Below are positions 1 to 15,000 of a stretch of 64,000 nucleotides of DNA, piece after piece. Each line of letters starts with the position of its first letter. Position 1 is the stretch's first letter. Source of the stretch: Archivesica marissinica (lineage: Eukaryota; Mollusca; Bivalvia; Venerida; Vesicomyidae). Location of the stretch: positions 86,357,111 through 86,421,110 of the forward strand of contig CM026386.1 of the NCBI GenBank assembly GCA_014843695.1, given 5' to 3'. The position numbers were made by a program, and so were the translations under genes. The notes below the pieces were generated by a model. That model saw nothing but the letters and a program-made list of their open reading frames with translations, did no database searches and was not told the DNA's origin.

Positions 1-3000
1 ACCACGGAGATCCCTGTTAGAATAGTTATATGGTGTAACCACGGAGATCCCTGTTAGAATAGTTATATGGTGTAACCACGGAGTTCCCTGTTAGAATAGT
101 TATCTGGTGTAACCACGGATATCCCTGTTAGAATAGTTATATGATTCAACAACGGAGATCCCTGTTAGAATAGTTATATGGTGTAACCACGGAGATCCCT
201 GTTAGAATAGTTATATGGTGTAACCACGGAGATCCCTGTTAGAATAGTTATATGGTGCAACAACGGAGATCCCTGTTAGAATAGTTATATAATGTAACCA
301 CGGAGATCCCTGTTAGAATAGTTATATTGTTCAACCACGGAGATCCCTGTTAGAATAGTTATATAAATTAACCACGGAGATCCCTGTTAGAATAGTTATT
401 TGGTGTAACCACGGAGTTCCCTGTTAGAATAGCTATATGGTGTAACCACGGAGATCCCTGTTAGAATAGTTATATGGTGTAACCACGGAGATCCCTGTTA
501 TAATACTTATATGGTGTAACCACGGGGATCCCAGTTAGAATAGCTATATGGTGTAACCAAGAGGATCCCTGTTAGAATAGTTATCTGGTGTAACCACGGA
601 GATCCCTGTTAGAATAGTTATATGGTGTAACCACGGAGATCTCTGTTAGAATAGTTATATGGTATAACCACGGAGTTCCCTGTTAGAATAGTTATCTGGT
701 GCAACCACGGAGATCTCTGTTAGAATAGTTAAATGGTGTAACCATGGAGATCCCTGTTAGAATAGTTATATGGTGTAACCACGGAGTTCCCTGTTAGAAT
801 AGTTATCTGGTGTAGCCACGGATATCCCTGTTAGAATAGTTATATGATTCAACAGCGGAGATCCCTGTTAGAATAGTTATATGGTGTAACCACGGAGATC
901 CCTGTTAGAATAGTTATATTTTGTAACCACGGAGATCCCTGTTAGAATAGTTATATGGTGTAACCACAGAGTTCCCTGTTAGAATAGTTATCTGGTGTAA
1001 CCACGGAGATCCCTGTTAGAATAGTTATATGGTTCAACCACGGAGATCCCTGTTAGAATAGTTATATGGTGTAACCACGGAGATCCCTGTTAGAATAGTT
1101 ATCTGGTGTAACCACGGAGATCCCTGTTAGAATAGTTATATGGTGTAACCACGGAGATCCCTGTTAGAATAGTTATATGGTGTAACCACGGAGATCCCTG
1201 TTAGAATAGTTATATGGTGTAACCACGGAGATCCCTGTTAGAATAGTTATATGGTGTAACCACGGAGATCCCTGTTAGAATAGTTATATGGTGTAACCAC
1301 GGATATCCCTGTTAGAATAGTTATCTGGTGTAACCACGGATATCCCTGTTAGAATAGTTATATGGTGCAACCACGGAGATCCCTGTTAGAATAGTTATAT
1401 GGTGTAACCACGGAGATCCCTGTTAGAATAGTTATATGGTGTAACCACGGAGATCCCTGTTAGAATAGTTATATGGTGTAACCACGGAGATCCCTGTTAG
1501 AATAGTTATATGGTGTAACCACGGAGATCCCTGTTAGAATAGTTATATGGTGTAACCACGGAGATCCCTGTTAGAATAGTTATATTTTGTAACCACGGAG
1601 ATCCCTGTTAGAATAGTTATATGGTGTAACCACAGAGTTCCCTGTTAGAATAGCTATCTGGTGTAACAATGGAGATCCCTGTTAGAATAATTATATGGTG
1701 TAACCACGGATATCCCTGTTAGAATAGTTATATGGTGTAACCACGGAGATCCCTGTTAGAATAGTTATCTGGAGTTACCACGGAGACCCCTGTTAGAATA
1801 GCTATATGATGTAACCACGGATATCACTGTTAGAATAGTTATATGGTGCAACCACGGAGATCCCTGTTAGAATAGTTATATAGTGTAACCACGGAGATCC
1901 CTGTTAGAATAGTTATCTGGTGTAGCCACGGATATCCCTGTTAGAATAGTTATATGATTCAACAGCGGAGATCCCTGTTAGAATAGTTATATGGTGTAAC
2001 CACGGAGGTCCCTGTTATAATAGTTATATGTTGTAACAACGGAGATCCCTGTTAGAATAGTTATCTGGTGCAACCACGGAGATCCCTGTTAGAATAGTTA
2101 TATGGTGTAACACACGGAGATCCCTGTTAGAATAGTTATATGATGTAACCACGGAGATCCCTGTTAGAATAGTTATATGGTGCAACCACGGAGATCCCTG
2201 TTAGAATAGTTATATGGTGTAACCACGGAGATCCCTGTTAGAATAGTTATCTGGTGTAACCACGGAGATCCCTGTTAGAATAGTTATATGGTGTAACCAC
2301 GGAGATCCCTGTTAGAATAGTTATCTGGTGCAACCACGGAGATCCCTGTTAGAATAGTTATATGGTGTAACAAGGGAGATCCCTGTTAGAATAGCTATAT
2401 GATGTAACCACGGATATCACTGTTAGAATAGTTATATGGTGCAACCACGGAGATCCCTGTTAGAATAGTTATATAGTGTAACCACGGAGATCCCTGTTAG
2501 AATAGTTATCTGGTGTAACCACGGAGATCCCTGTTATAATAGTTATATGGTGTAACCACGGAGATCCCTGTTAGAATAGTTATCTGGTGTAGCCACGGAT
2601 ATCCCTGTTAGAATAGTTATATGATTCAACAGCGGAGATCCCTGTTAGAATAGTTATATGGTGTAACCACGGAGGTCCCTGTTAGAATAGTTATATGTTG
2701 TAACAACGGAGATCCCTGTTAGAATAGTTATCTGGTGCAACCACGGAGATCCCTGTTAGAATAGTTATATGGTGTAACAACGGAGTTCCCTGTTAGAATA
2801 GCTATCTGGTGTAACCACGGAGATCTCTGTTAGAATAACTATATGGTGTAACCACGGATATCCCTGTTAGAATAGTTATATGGTGTAACCACGGAGATCC
2901 CTGTTAGAATAGTTATCTAGTGCAACCACGGAGATCCCTGTTAGAATAGTTAGCTGGTGTAACCACGGAGGTCCTTGTTAGAATAGTTATATGGTGTAAC

Positions 3001-6000
3001 CACGGAGATCCCTGTTAGAATAGTTATATGGTGTAACCACGGATATCCTTGTTAGAATAGTTATATGGTGTAACCACGGAGATCCCTGTTAGAATAGTTA
3101 TCTGGTGTTACCACGGAGACCCCTGTTAGAATAGCTATATGATGTAAACACGGATATCACTGTTAGAATAGTTATATGGTACAACCACGGAGATCCCTGT
3201 TAGAATAGTTATCTGGTGTAACCACGGAGATCCCTGCTATAATAGTTATATGGTGTAACCTCGGAGTTCCCTGTTAGAATAGTTATCTGGTGTAGCCACG
3301 GATATCCCTGTTAGAATAGTTATATGTTTCATCAGCGGCGATCCCTGTTAGAAAGGTTATATGATGTAACCACGGAGATCCCTGTTAGAATAGTTATATG
3401 GTGTAACCACGGATATCCCTGTTAGAATAGTTATATGGTGCAACCACGGATATCCCTGTTAGAATAGTTATATGGTGTAACCACGGAGATCCCTGTTAGA
3501 ATAGTTATATTGTTCAACAACGGAGATCCCTGTTAGAATAGTTATATAAAGTAACCACGGAGATCCCTGTTAGAATAGTTATATTGTTCAACAACGGAGA
3601 TACCTGTTAGAATAGTTATATAAATTAACCACGGAGATCCCTGTTAGAATAGTTATTTGGTGTAACCACGGAGATCCATGTTAGAATAGCTATATGGTGT
3701 AACCACGACGATCCCTGTTAGAATAGTTATATGGTGTAACCACGGAGATCCCTGTTATAATACTTATATGGTGTAACCACGGGGATCCCAGTTAGAATAG
3801 CTATATGGTGTAACCAAGAGGATCCCTGTTAGAATAGTTATCTGGTGTAACCACGGAGATCTCTGTTAGAATAGTTATATGGTATAACCACGGAGTTCCC
3901 TGTTAGAATAGTTATCTGGTGCAACCACGGAGATCTCTGTTAGAATAGTTAAATGGTGTAACCATGGAGATCCCTGTTAGAATAGTTATATGGTGTAACC
4001 ACGGAGTTCCCTGTTAGAATAGTTATCTGGTGTAGCCACGGATATCCCTGTTAGAATAGTTATATGATTCAACAGCGGAGATCCCTGTTAGAATAGTTAT
4101 ATGGTGTAACCACGGAGATCCCTGTTAGAATAGTTATATTTTGTAACCACGGAGATCCCTGTTAGAATAGTTATATGGTGTAACCACAGAGTTCCCTGTT
4201 AGAATAGCTATCTGGTGTAACCACGGAGATCCCTGTTAGAATAGTTATATGGTGTAACCACGGAGATCCCTGTTAGAATAGTTATATGGTGTAACCACGG
4301 AGATCCCTGTTAGAATAGTTATATGATGTAACCACGGATATCCCTGTTAGAATAGTTATATGGTGCAACCACGGAGATCCCTGTTAGAATAGCTATCTGG
4401 TGTAACCACGGAGATCCCTGTTAGAATAGTTATATGGTGCAACCACGGAGATCCCTGTTAGAATAGTTATATGGTGTAACCACGGAGATCCCTGTTATAA
4501 TAGTTATCTGGTGCAACCACGGAGATCCCTGTTAGAATAGTTAAATGGTGTAACCACGGAGATCCCTGTTAGAATAGTTATATGGTGTAACCAGGGAGTT
4601 CCCTGTTAGAATAGCTATCTGGTGTAACCACGGAGATCCCTGTTAGAATAATTATATGGTGTAACCACGGATATCACTGTTAGAATAGTTATCTGGTGTA
4701 GCCACGGATATCCCTGTTAGAATAGTTATATGATTCAACAGCGCAGATCCCTGTTAGAATAGTTATCTGGTGTAACCACGGAGTTCCTGTTATAATAGTT
4801 ATATGGTGTAACCACGGAGATCCCTGTTAGAATAGTTATCTGGTGTAGCCACGGATATCCCTGTTAGAATAGTTATATGATTCAATTGCAGAGATCCCTG
4901 TTAGAATAGTTATATGTTGTAACCACGGAGTTCCCTGTTAGAATAGTTATATGATGTAACCACGGAGATCCCTGTTAGAATAGTTATCTGGTGCAACCAC
5001 GGAGATCCCTGTTAGAATAGTTATATGGTGTAACAACGGAGTTCCCTGTTAGAATAGTTATCTGGTGTAACCACGGAGATCCCTGTTAGAATAATTATAT
5101 GGTGTAACCACGGATATCCCTGTTAGAATAGTTATATGGTGTAACCACGGAGATCCCTGTTAGAATAGTTATCTAGTGCAACCACGGAGATCCCTGTTAG
5201 AATAGTTAGCTGGTGTAACCACGGAGATCCCTGTTAGAATAGTTATATGGTGTAACCACGGAGATCCCTGTTAGAATAGTTATATGGTGTAACCACGGAG
5301 ATCCCTGTTAGAATAGTTATATGGTGTAACCACGGAGATCCCTGTTAGAATAGTTATATGGTGTAACCACGGAGATCCCTGTTAGAATAGTTATATGGTG
5401 TAACCCGGATATCCCTGTTAGAATAGTTATAGGTAACCACGGAGATCCCTGTTAGAATAGTTATCTGGTGTAACCACGGAGATCCCTGTTAGAATAGTTA
5501 TATGGTGTAACCACGGAGATCCCTGTTAGAATAGTTATATGGTGTACACGGATATCCCTGTTAGAATAGTTATATGATTAACACGAGATCCCTGTTAGAA
5601 TAGTTATATGGTGTAACCACGGAGATCCCTGTTAGAATAGTTATATGGTGTAACCACGGAGATCCCTGTTAGAATAGTTATATGGTGTAACCACGGAATT
5701 CCCTGTTAGAATAGCTATCTGGTGTAACCACGGAAATCCCTGTTAGAATAGTTATATGGTTCAACAACGGAGATCCCTGTTAGAATAGTTATATGGTGTA
5801 ACCACGGAGATCCCTGTTAGAATAGTTATCTGGTGCAACCACGGAGATCCCTGTTAGAATAGTTATATGGTGTAACCACGGAGATCCCTGTTAGAATAGT
5901 TATATGGTGTAACCACGGAGTTCCCTGTTAGAATAGTTATCTGGTGTAACCACGGAGATCCCTGTTAGAATAGTTATATGGTGTAACCACGGATATCCCT

Positions 6001-9000
6001 GTTAGAATAGTTATATGGTGTAACCACGGAGATCCCTGTTAGAATAGTTATCTGGTGCAACAACGGAGATCCCTGTTAGAATAGTTAGCTGGTGTAACCA
6101 CGGAGATCCCTGTTAGAATAGTTATATGGTGTAACCACGGAGATCCCTGTTAGAATAGTTATATGGTGTAACCACGGATATCCCTGTTAGAATAGTTATA
6201 TGGTGTAACCACGGAGATCCTTGTTAGAATAGTTATCTGGTGTTACCACGGAGACCCCTGTTAGAATAGCTATATGATGTAACCACGGATATCACTGTTA
6301 GAATAGTTATATGGTGCAACCACGGAGATCCCTGTTAGAATAGTTATCTGGTGTAACCACGGAGATCCCTGTTATAATAGTTATATGGTGTAACCACGGA
6401 GTTCCCTGTTAGAATAGTTATCTGGTGTAGCCACGGATATCCCTGTTAGAATAGTTATATGTTTCATCAGCGGAGATCCCTGTTAGAATAGTTATATGGT
6501 GTAACCACGGAGATCCCTGTTAGAATAGTTATCTGGTGCAACCACGGAGATCCCTGTTAGAATAGTTAGCTGGTGTAACCACGGAGATCCCTGTTAGAAT
6601 AGTTATATGGTGTAACCACGGAGTTCCCTGTTAGAATAGTTATATGGTGTAACCACGGAGATCCCTGTTAGAATAGTTATATGGTGTAACCACGGAGATC
6701 CCTGTTAGAATAGTTATCTGGTGTTACCATGGAGATCCCTGTTAGAATAGCTATATGGTGTAACCACGGATATCCCTGTTAGAATAGTTATATGGTGCAA
6801 CCACGGAGATCCCTGTTAGAATAGTTATCTGGTGTAACCACGGAGATCCCTGTTAGAATAGTTATATGGTGTAACCACGGAGTTCCCTGTTAGAATAGTT
6901 ATCTGGTGTAGCCACGGATATCCCTGTTAGAATAGTTATATGATTCAACAGCGGAGATCCCTGTTAGAATAGTTATATGGTGTAACCACGGAGATCCCTG
7001 TTAGAATAGTTATATGTTGTAACCACGGAGATCCCTGTTAGAATAGTTATATGGTGTAACCACAGAATTCCCTGTTAGAATAGCTATCTGGTGTAACCAC
7101 GGAGATCCCTGTTAGAATAGTTATACGGTTCAACAACGGAGATCCCTGTTAGAATAGTTATATGGTGTAACCATGGAGATCCCTGTTATAATAGTTATCT
7201 GGTGCAACCACGGAGATCCCTGTTAGAATAGTTAAATGGTGTAACCACGGAGATCCCTGTTAGAATAGTTATATGGTGTAACCACGGAGTTCCCTGTTAG
7301 AATAGCTATCTGGTGTAACCACGGAGATCCCTGTTAGAATAATTATATGGTGTAACCACGGATATCCCTGTTAGAATAGTTATATGTGTAACCATGGAGA
7401 TCCCTGTTAGAATAGTTATCTAGTGCAACAACGGAGATCCCTGTTAGAATAGTTAGCTGGTGTAACCACGGAGGTCCATGTTAGAATAGTTATATGGTGT
7501 AACCACGGAGATCCCTGTTAGAATAGTTATATGGTGTAACCACGGATATCCCTGTTAGAATAGTTATATGGTGTAACCACGGAGATCCTTGTTAGAATAG
7601 TTATCTGGTGTTACCATGGGGACCCCTGTTAGAATAGCTATATGATGTAAACACGGATATCCCTGTTAGAATAGTTATCTGGTGCAACCACGGATATCCC
7701 TGTTAGAATAGTTATATGGTGCAACCACGGAGATCCCTGTTAGAATAGTTATCTGGTGTAACCACGGAGATCCCTGCTAGAATAGTTATATGGTGTAACC
7801 TCGGAGTTCCCTGTTAGAATAGTTATCTGGTGTAGCCACGGATATCCCTGTTAGAATAGTTATATGGTTCATCAGCGGCGATCCCTGTTAGAATAGTTAT
7901 ATGGTGTAACCACGGAGATCCCTGTTAGAATAGTTATATGATGTAACCACGGAGATCCCTGTTAGAATAGTTATATGGTGTAACCACGGATATCCCTGTT
8001 AGAATAGTTATCTGGTGCAACCACGGATATCCCTGTTAGAATAGTTATATGGTGTAACCACGGAGATCCCTGTTAGAATAGTTATATTGTTCAACAACGG
8101 AGATCCCTGTTAGAATAGTTATATAATGTAACCACGGAGATCCCTGTTAGAATAGTTATATTGTTCAACAACGGAGATCCCTGTTAGAATAGTTATATAA
8201 ATTAACCACGGAGATCCCTGTTAGAATAGTTATTTGGTGTAACCACGGAGTTCCATGTTAGAATAGCTATATGGTGTAACCACGACGATCCCTGTTAGAA
8301 TAGTTATATGGTGTAACCACGGAGATCCCTGTTATAATAGTTATATGGTGTAACCACGGAGATCCCTGTTAGAATAGTTATATGGTGTAACCAAGAGGAT
8401 CCCTGTTAGAATAGTTATCTGGTGTAACCACGGAGATCCCTGTTAGAATAGTTATATGGTGTAACCACGGAGTTCCCTGTTAGAATAGTTATATGGTGTA
8501 ACCACGGAGATCCCTGTTAGAATAGTTATCTGGTGCAACCACGGAGATCCCTGTTAGAATAGTTATATGGTGTAACCACGGAGATCCCTGTTAGAATAGT
8601 TATATGGTGTAACCACGGAGTTCCCTGTTAGAATAGTTATCTGGTGCAACCACGGAGATCCCTGTTAGAATAGTTATATGGTGTAACCACGGAGATCCCT
8701 GTTAGAATAGTTATATGGTGTAACCACGGAGATCCCTGTTAGAATAGTTATATGGTGTAACCACGGAGATCCCTGTTAGAATAGTTATATGGTGTAACCA
8801 CGGAGTTCCCTGTTAGAATAGTTATCTGGTGTAACCACGGATATCCCTGTTAGAATAGTTATATGATTCAACAGCGGAGATCCCTGTTAGAATAGTTATA
8901 TGGTGTAACCACGGAGATCCCTGTTAGAATAGTTATATGGTGTAACCACGGAGATCCCTGTTAGAATAGTTATATGGTGTAACCACGGAGATCCCTGTTA

Positions 9001-12000
9001 GAATAGTTATCTGGTGTAACCACGGAGATCCCTGTTAGAATAGTTATATGGTGCAACCACGGAGATCCCTGTTAGAATAGTTATATGGTGTAACCACGGA
9101 GATCCCTGTTAGAATAGTTATATGGTGTAACCACGGAGATCCCTGTTAGAATAGTTATATGGTTCAACCACGGAGATCCCTGTTAGAATAGTTATATGGT
9201 GTAACCACGGAGATCCCTGTTAGAATAGTTATATGGTGTAACCACGGAGATCCCTGTTAGAATAGTTATATGGTGTAACCACGGAGATCCCTGTTAGAAT
9301 AGTTATATGGTGTAACCACGGAGATCCCTGTTAGAATAGCTATATGGTGTAACCAAGAAGATCCCTGTTAGAATAGTTATCTGGTGTAACCACGGAGATC
9401 CCTGTTAGAATAGTTATATGGTGTAACCACGGAGATCCCTGTTAGAATAGTTATATGGTGTAACCACGGAGATCCCTGTTAGAATAGTTATCTGGTGCAA
9501 CCACGGAGATCCCTGTTAGAATAGTTATATGGTGTAACCACGGAGATCCCTGTTAGAATAGTTATATGGTGTAACCACGGAGTTCCCTGTTAGAATAGTT
9601 ATCTGGTGTAACCACGGATATCCCTGTTAGAATAGTTATATGATTCAACAGCGGAGATCCCTGTTAGAATAGTTATATGGTGTAACCACGGAGATCCCTG
9701 TTAGAATAGTTATATGGTGTAACCACGGAGATCCCTGTTAGAATAGTTATATGGTTCAACCACGGAGATCCCTGTTAGAATAGTTATATAAAGTAACCAT
9801 GGAGATCCCTGTTAGAATAGTTATATTGTTCAACCACGGAGATACCTGTTAGAATAGTTATATAAATTAACCACGGAGATCCCTGTTAGAATAGTTATTT
9901 GGTGTAACCACGGAGTTCCATGTTAGAATAGCTATATGGTGTAACCACGAAGATCCCTGTTAGAATAGTTATATGGTGTAACCACGGAGATCCCTGTTAG
10001 AATAGTTATATGGTGTAACCACGGAGATCCCTGTTAGAATAGTTATATGGTGTAACCACGAAGATCCCTGTTAGAATAGTTATATGGTGTAACCACGGAG
10101 ATCCCTGTTAGAATAGTTATATGGTGTAACCACGGAGTCCTGTTAGAATAGTTATATGGTAAACCACGGAGTTCCCTGTTAGAATAGTTATCTGGTGCAC
10201 CACGGAGATCCCTGTTAGAATAGTTATATGGTGTAACCATGGAGATCCCTGTTAGAATAGTTATATGGTGTAACCACGGAGATCCCTGTTAGAATAGTTA
10301 TCTGGTGTAACCACGGATATCCCTGTTAGAATAGTTATATGATTCAACAGCGGAGATCCCTGTTAGAATAGTTATATGGTGTAACCACGGAGATCCCTGT
10401 TAGAATAGTTATATGGTGTAACCACGGAGATCCCTGTTAGAATAGTTATATGGTGTAACCACGGAGTTCCCTGTTAGAATAGTTATCTGGTGTAACCACG
10501 GAGATCCCTGTTAGAATAGTTATATGGTTCAACAACGGAGATCCCTGTTAGAATAGTTATATGGTGTAACCACGGAGATCCCTGTTAGAATAGTTATCTG
10601 GTGCAACCACGGAGATCCCTGTTAGAATAGTTATCTGGTGTAACCACGGAGATCCCTGTTAGAATAGTTATATGGTGTAACCACGGAGATCCCTGTTAGA
10701 ATAGTTATATGGTGTAACCACGGAGATCCCTGTTAGAATAGTTATATGGTGTAACCACGGAGATCCCTGTTAGAATAGTTATATGGTGTAACCACGGATA
10801 TCCCTGTTAGAATAGTTATCTGGTGCAACCACGGAGATCCCTGTTAGAATAGTTATCTGGTGCAACCACGGAGATCCCTGTTAGAATAGTTATATGGTGT
10901 AACCACGGAGATCCCTGTTAGAATAGTTATATGATTCAACAGCGGAGATCCCTGTTAGAATAGTTATATGGTGTAACCACGGAGATCCCTGTTAGAATAG
11001 TTATATGTTGTAACAACGGAGATCCCTGTTAGAATAGTTATATGGTGTAACCACGGAGATCCCTGTTAGAATAGTTATATGTTTTAACCACGGAGATCCC
11101 TGTTAGAATAGTTATATGGTGTAACCACGGAGTTCCCTGTTAGAATAGCTATATGGTGTAACAACGGAGATCCCTGTTAGAATAATTATATGGTGTAACC
11201 ACGGATATCCCTGTTAGAATAGTTATATGGTGTAACCACGGAGATCCCTGTTAGAATAGTTATCTGGAGTTACCACGGAGACCCCTGCTAGAATAGCTAT
11301 ATGATGTAACCACGGATATCACTGTTAGAATAGTTATATGGTGCAACCACGGAGATCCCTGTTAGAATAGTTATATAGTGTAACCACGGAGATCCCTGTT
11401 AGAATAGTTATCTGGTGTAGCCACGGATATCCCTGTTAGAATAGTTATATGATTCAACAGCGGAGATCCCTGTTAGAATAGTTATATGGTGTAACCACGG
11501 AGATCCCTGTTAGAATAGTTATATGGTGTAACAACGGAGATCCCTGTTAGAATAGTTATCTGGTGCAACCAAGGAGATCCCTGTTAGAATAGTTATATGG
11601 TGTAACACACGGAGATCCCTGTTAGAATAGCTATATGATGTAACCACGGATATCACTGTTAGAATAGTTATATGGTGCAACCACGGAGATCCCTGTTAGA
11701 ATAGTTATATAGTGTAACCACGGAGATCCCTGTTAGAATAGTTATCTGGTGTAACCACGGAGATCCCTGTTATAATAGTTATATGGTGTAACCATGGAGA
11801 TCCCTGTTAGAATAGTTATCTGGTGCAACCACGGAGATCCCTGTTAGAATAGTTATATGGTGTAACCACGGAGATCCCTGTTAGAATAGCTATATGATGT
11901 AACCACGGATATCACTGTTAGAATAGTTATATGGTGCAACCACGGAGATCCCTGTTAGAATAGTTATATAGTGTAACCACGGAGATCCCTGTTAGAATAG

Positions 12001-15000
12001 TTATCTGGTGTAACCACGGAGATCCCTGTTATAATAGTTATATGGTGTAACCACGGAGATCCCTGTTAGAATAGTTATCTGGTGTAGCCACGGATATCCC
12101 TGTTAGAATAGTTATATGATTCAACAGCGGAGATCCCTGTTAGAATAGTTATATGGTGTAACCACGGAGATCCCTGTTAGAATAGTTATATGTTGTAACA
12201 ACGGAGATCCCTGTTAGAATAGTTATCTGGTGCAACCACGGAGATCCCTGTTAGAATAGTTATATGGTGTAACAACGGAGTTCCCTGTTAGAATAGCTAT
12301 CTGGTGTAACCACGGAGAACTCTGTTAGAATAATTATATGGTGTAACCACGGATATCCCTGTTAGAATAGTTATATGGTGTAACCACGGAGATCCCTGTT
12401 AGAATAGTTATCTAGTGCAACCACGGAGATCCCTGTTAGAATAGTTAGCTGGTGTAACCACGGAGGTCCCTGTTAGAATAGTTATATGGTGTAACCACGG
12501 AGATCCCTGTTAGAATAGTTATATGGTGTAACCACGGATATCCTTGTTAGAATAGTTATATGGTGTAACCACGGAGATCCCTGTTAGAATAGTTATATGG
12601 TGTTACCACGGAGACCCCTGTTAGAATAGCTATATGATGTAAACACGGATATCACTGTTAGAATAGTTATATGGTACAACCACGGAGATCCCTGTTAGAA
12701 TAGTTATCTGGTGTAACCACGGAGATCCCTGTTAGAATAGTTATATGGTGTAACCACGGAGTTCCCTGTTAGAATAGTTATCTGGTGTAGCCACGGATAT
12801 CCCTGTTAGAATAGTTATATGTTTCATCAGCGGAGATCCCTGTTAGAATAGTTATATGGTGTAACCACGGAGATCCCTGTTAGAATAGTTATATGGTGTA
12901 ACCACGGATATCCCTGTTAGAATAGTTATATGGTGCAACCACGGATATCCCTGTTAGAATAGTTATATGGTGTAACCACGGAGATCCCTGTTAGAATAGT
13001 TATATGGTTCAACAACGGAGATCCCTGTTAGAATAGTTATATAATGTAACCACGGAGATCCCTGTTAGAATAGTTATATTGTTCAACAACGGAGATACCT
13101 GTTAGAATAGTTATATGAATTAACCACGGAGATCCCTGTTAGAATAGTTATATGGTGTAACCACGGAGATCCCTGTTAGAATAGTTATATGGTGTAACCA
13201 CGGAGATCCCTGTTAGAATAGTTATATGGTGTAACCACGGAGATCCCTGTTAGAATAGTTATATGGTGTAACCACGGAGATCCCTGTTAGAATAGTTATA
13301 TGGTGTAACCACGGAGATCCCTGTTAGAATAGTTATATGGTGTAACCACGGAGATCCCTGTTAGAATAGTTATATGGTGTAACCACGGAGATCCCTGTTA
13401 GAATAGTTATCTGGTGTTACCACGGAGATCCCTGTTAGAATAGCTATATGATGTAACCACGGAGATCACTGTTAGAATAGTTATATGGTGTAACCACGGA
13501 GATCCCTGTTAGAATAGTTATATGGTGTAACCACGGAGATCCCTGTTAGAATAGTTATCTGGTGTAACCACGGAGATCCCTGTTAGAATAGTTATATGGT
13601 GTAACCACGGAGATCCCTGTTAGAATAGTTATCTGGTGTAGCCACGGATATCCCTGTTAGAATAGTTATATGATTCAACAGCGGAGATCCCTGTTAGAAT
13701 AGTTATATGGTGTAACCACGGAGATCCCTGTTAGAATAGTTATATGTTGTAACCACGGAGATCCCTGTTAGAATAGTTATCTGGTGCAACCACGGAGATC
13801 CCTGTTAGAATAGTTATATGGTGTAACCACGGAGATCCCTGTTAGAATAGTTATATGGTGTAACCACGGAGATCCCTGTTAGAATAGTTATATGGTGTAA
13901 CCACGGATATCCCTGTTAGAATAGTTATATGGTGTAACCACGGAGATCCCTGTTAGAATAGTTATCTGGTGTTACCACGGAGACCCCTGTTAGAATAGTT
14001 ATATGATGTAACCACGGAGATCCCTGTTAGAATAGTTATATGGTGCAACCACGGAGATCCCTGTTAGAATAGTTATATGGTGTAACCACGGAGATCCCTG
14101 TTAGAATAGTTATCTGGTGTAACCACGGAGATCCCTGTTAGAATAGTTATATGGTGTAACCACGGAGATCCCTGTTAGAATAGTTATCTGGTGTAGCCAC
14201 GGATATCCCTGTTAGAATAGTTATATGATTCAACAACGGAGATCCCTGTTAGAATAGTTATATGGTGTAACCACGGAGATCCCTGTTAGAATAGTTATAT
14301 GTTGTAACCACGGAGATCCCTGTTAGAATAGTTATATGGTGCAACCACGGAGATCCCTGTTAGAATAGTTATATGGTGTAACCACGGAGATCCCTGTTAG
14401 AATAGTTATCTGGTGTAACCACGGAGATCCCTGTTAGAATAGTTATATGGTGTAACCACGGATATCCCTGTTAGAATAGTTATATGGTGTAACCACGGAG
14501 ATCCCTGTTAGAATAGTTATATGGTGTAACCACGGAGATCCCTGTTAGAATAGTTATATGGTGTAACCACGGAGATCCCTGTTAGAATAGTTATATGGTG
14601 TAACCACGGATATCCCTGTTAGAATAGTTATATGGTGTAACCACGGAGATCCCTGTTAGAATAGTTATATGATGTAACCACGGAGATCCCTGTTAGAATA
14701 GTTATATGGTGCAACCACGGAGATCCCTGTTAGAATAGTTATATGGTGTAACCACGGAGATCCCTGTTAGAATAGTTATATGGTGTAACCACGGAGTTCC
14801 CTGTTAGAATAGTTATCTGGTGTAGCCACGGATATCCCTGTTAGAATAGTTATATGTTTCAACAGCGGAGATCCCTGTTAGAATAGTTATATGGTGTAAC
14901 CACGGAGATCCCTGTTAGAATAGTTATATGGTGTAACCACGGAGATCCCTGTTAGAATAGTTATATGGTGTAACCACGGAGATCCCTGTTAGAATAGTTA

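Noticed and set aside
10043..10240. Repetitive small protein genes (Asn/Tyr-rich peptides) in the 37-bp array
   Set aside because: The unit is 37 bases, so the frame shifts each unit. Openness simply reflects few stop codons, and there is no start context, splice signal or conservation.
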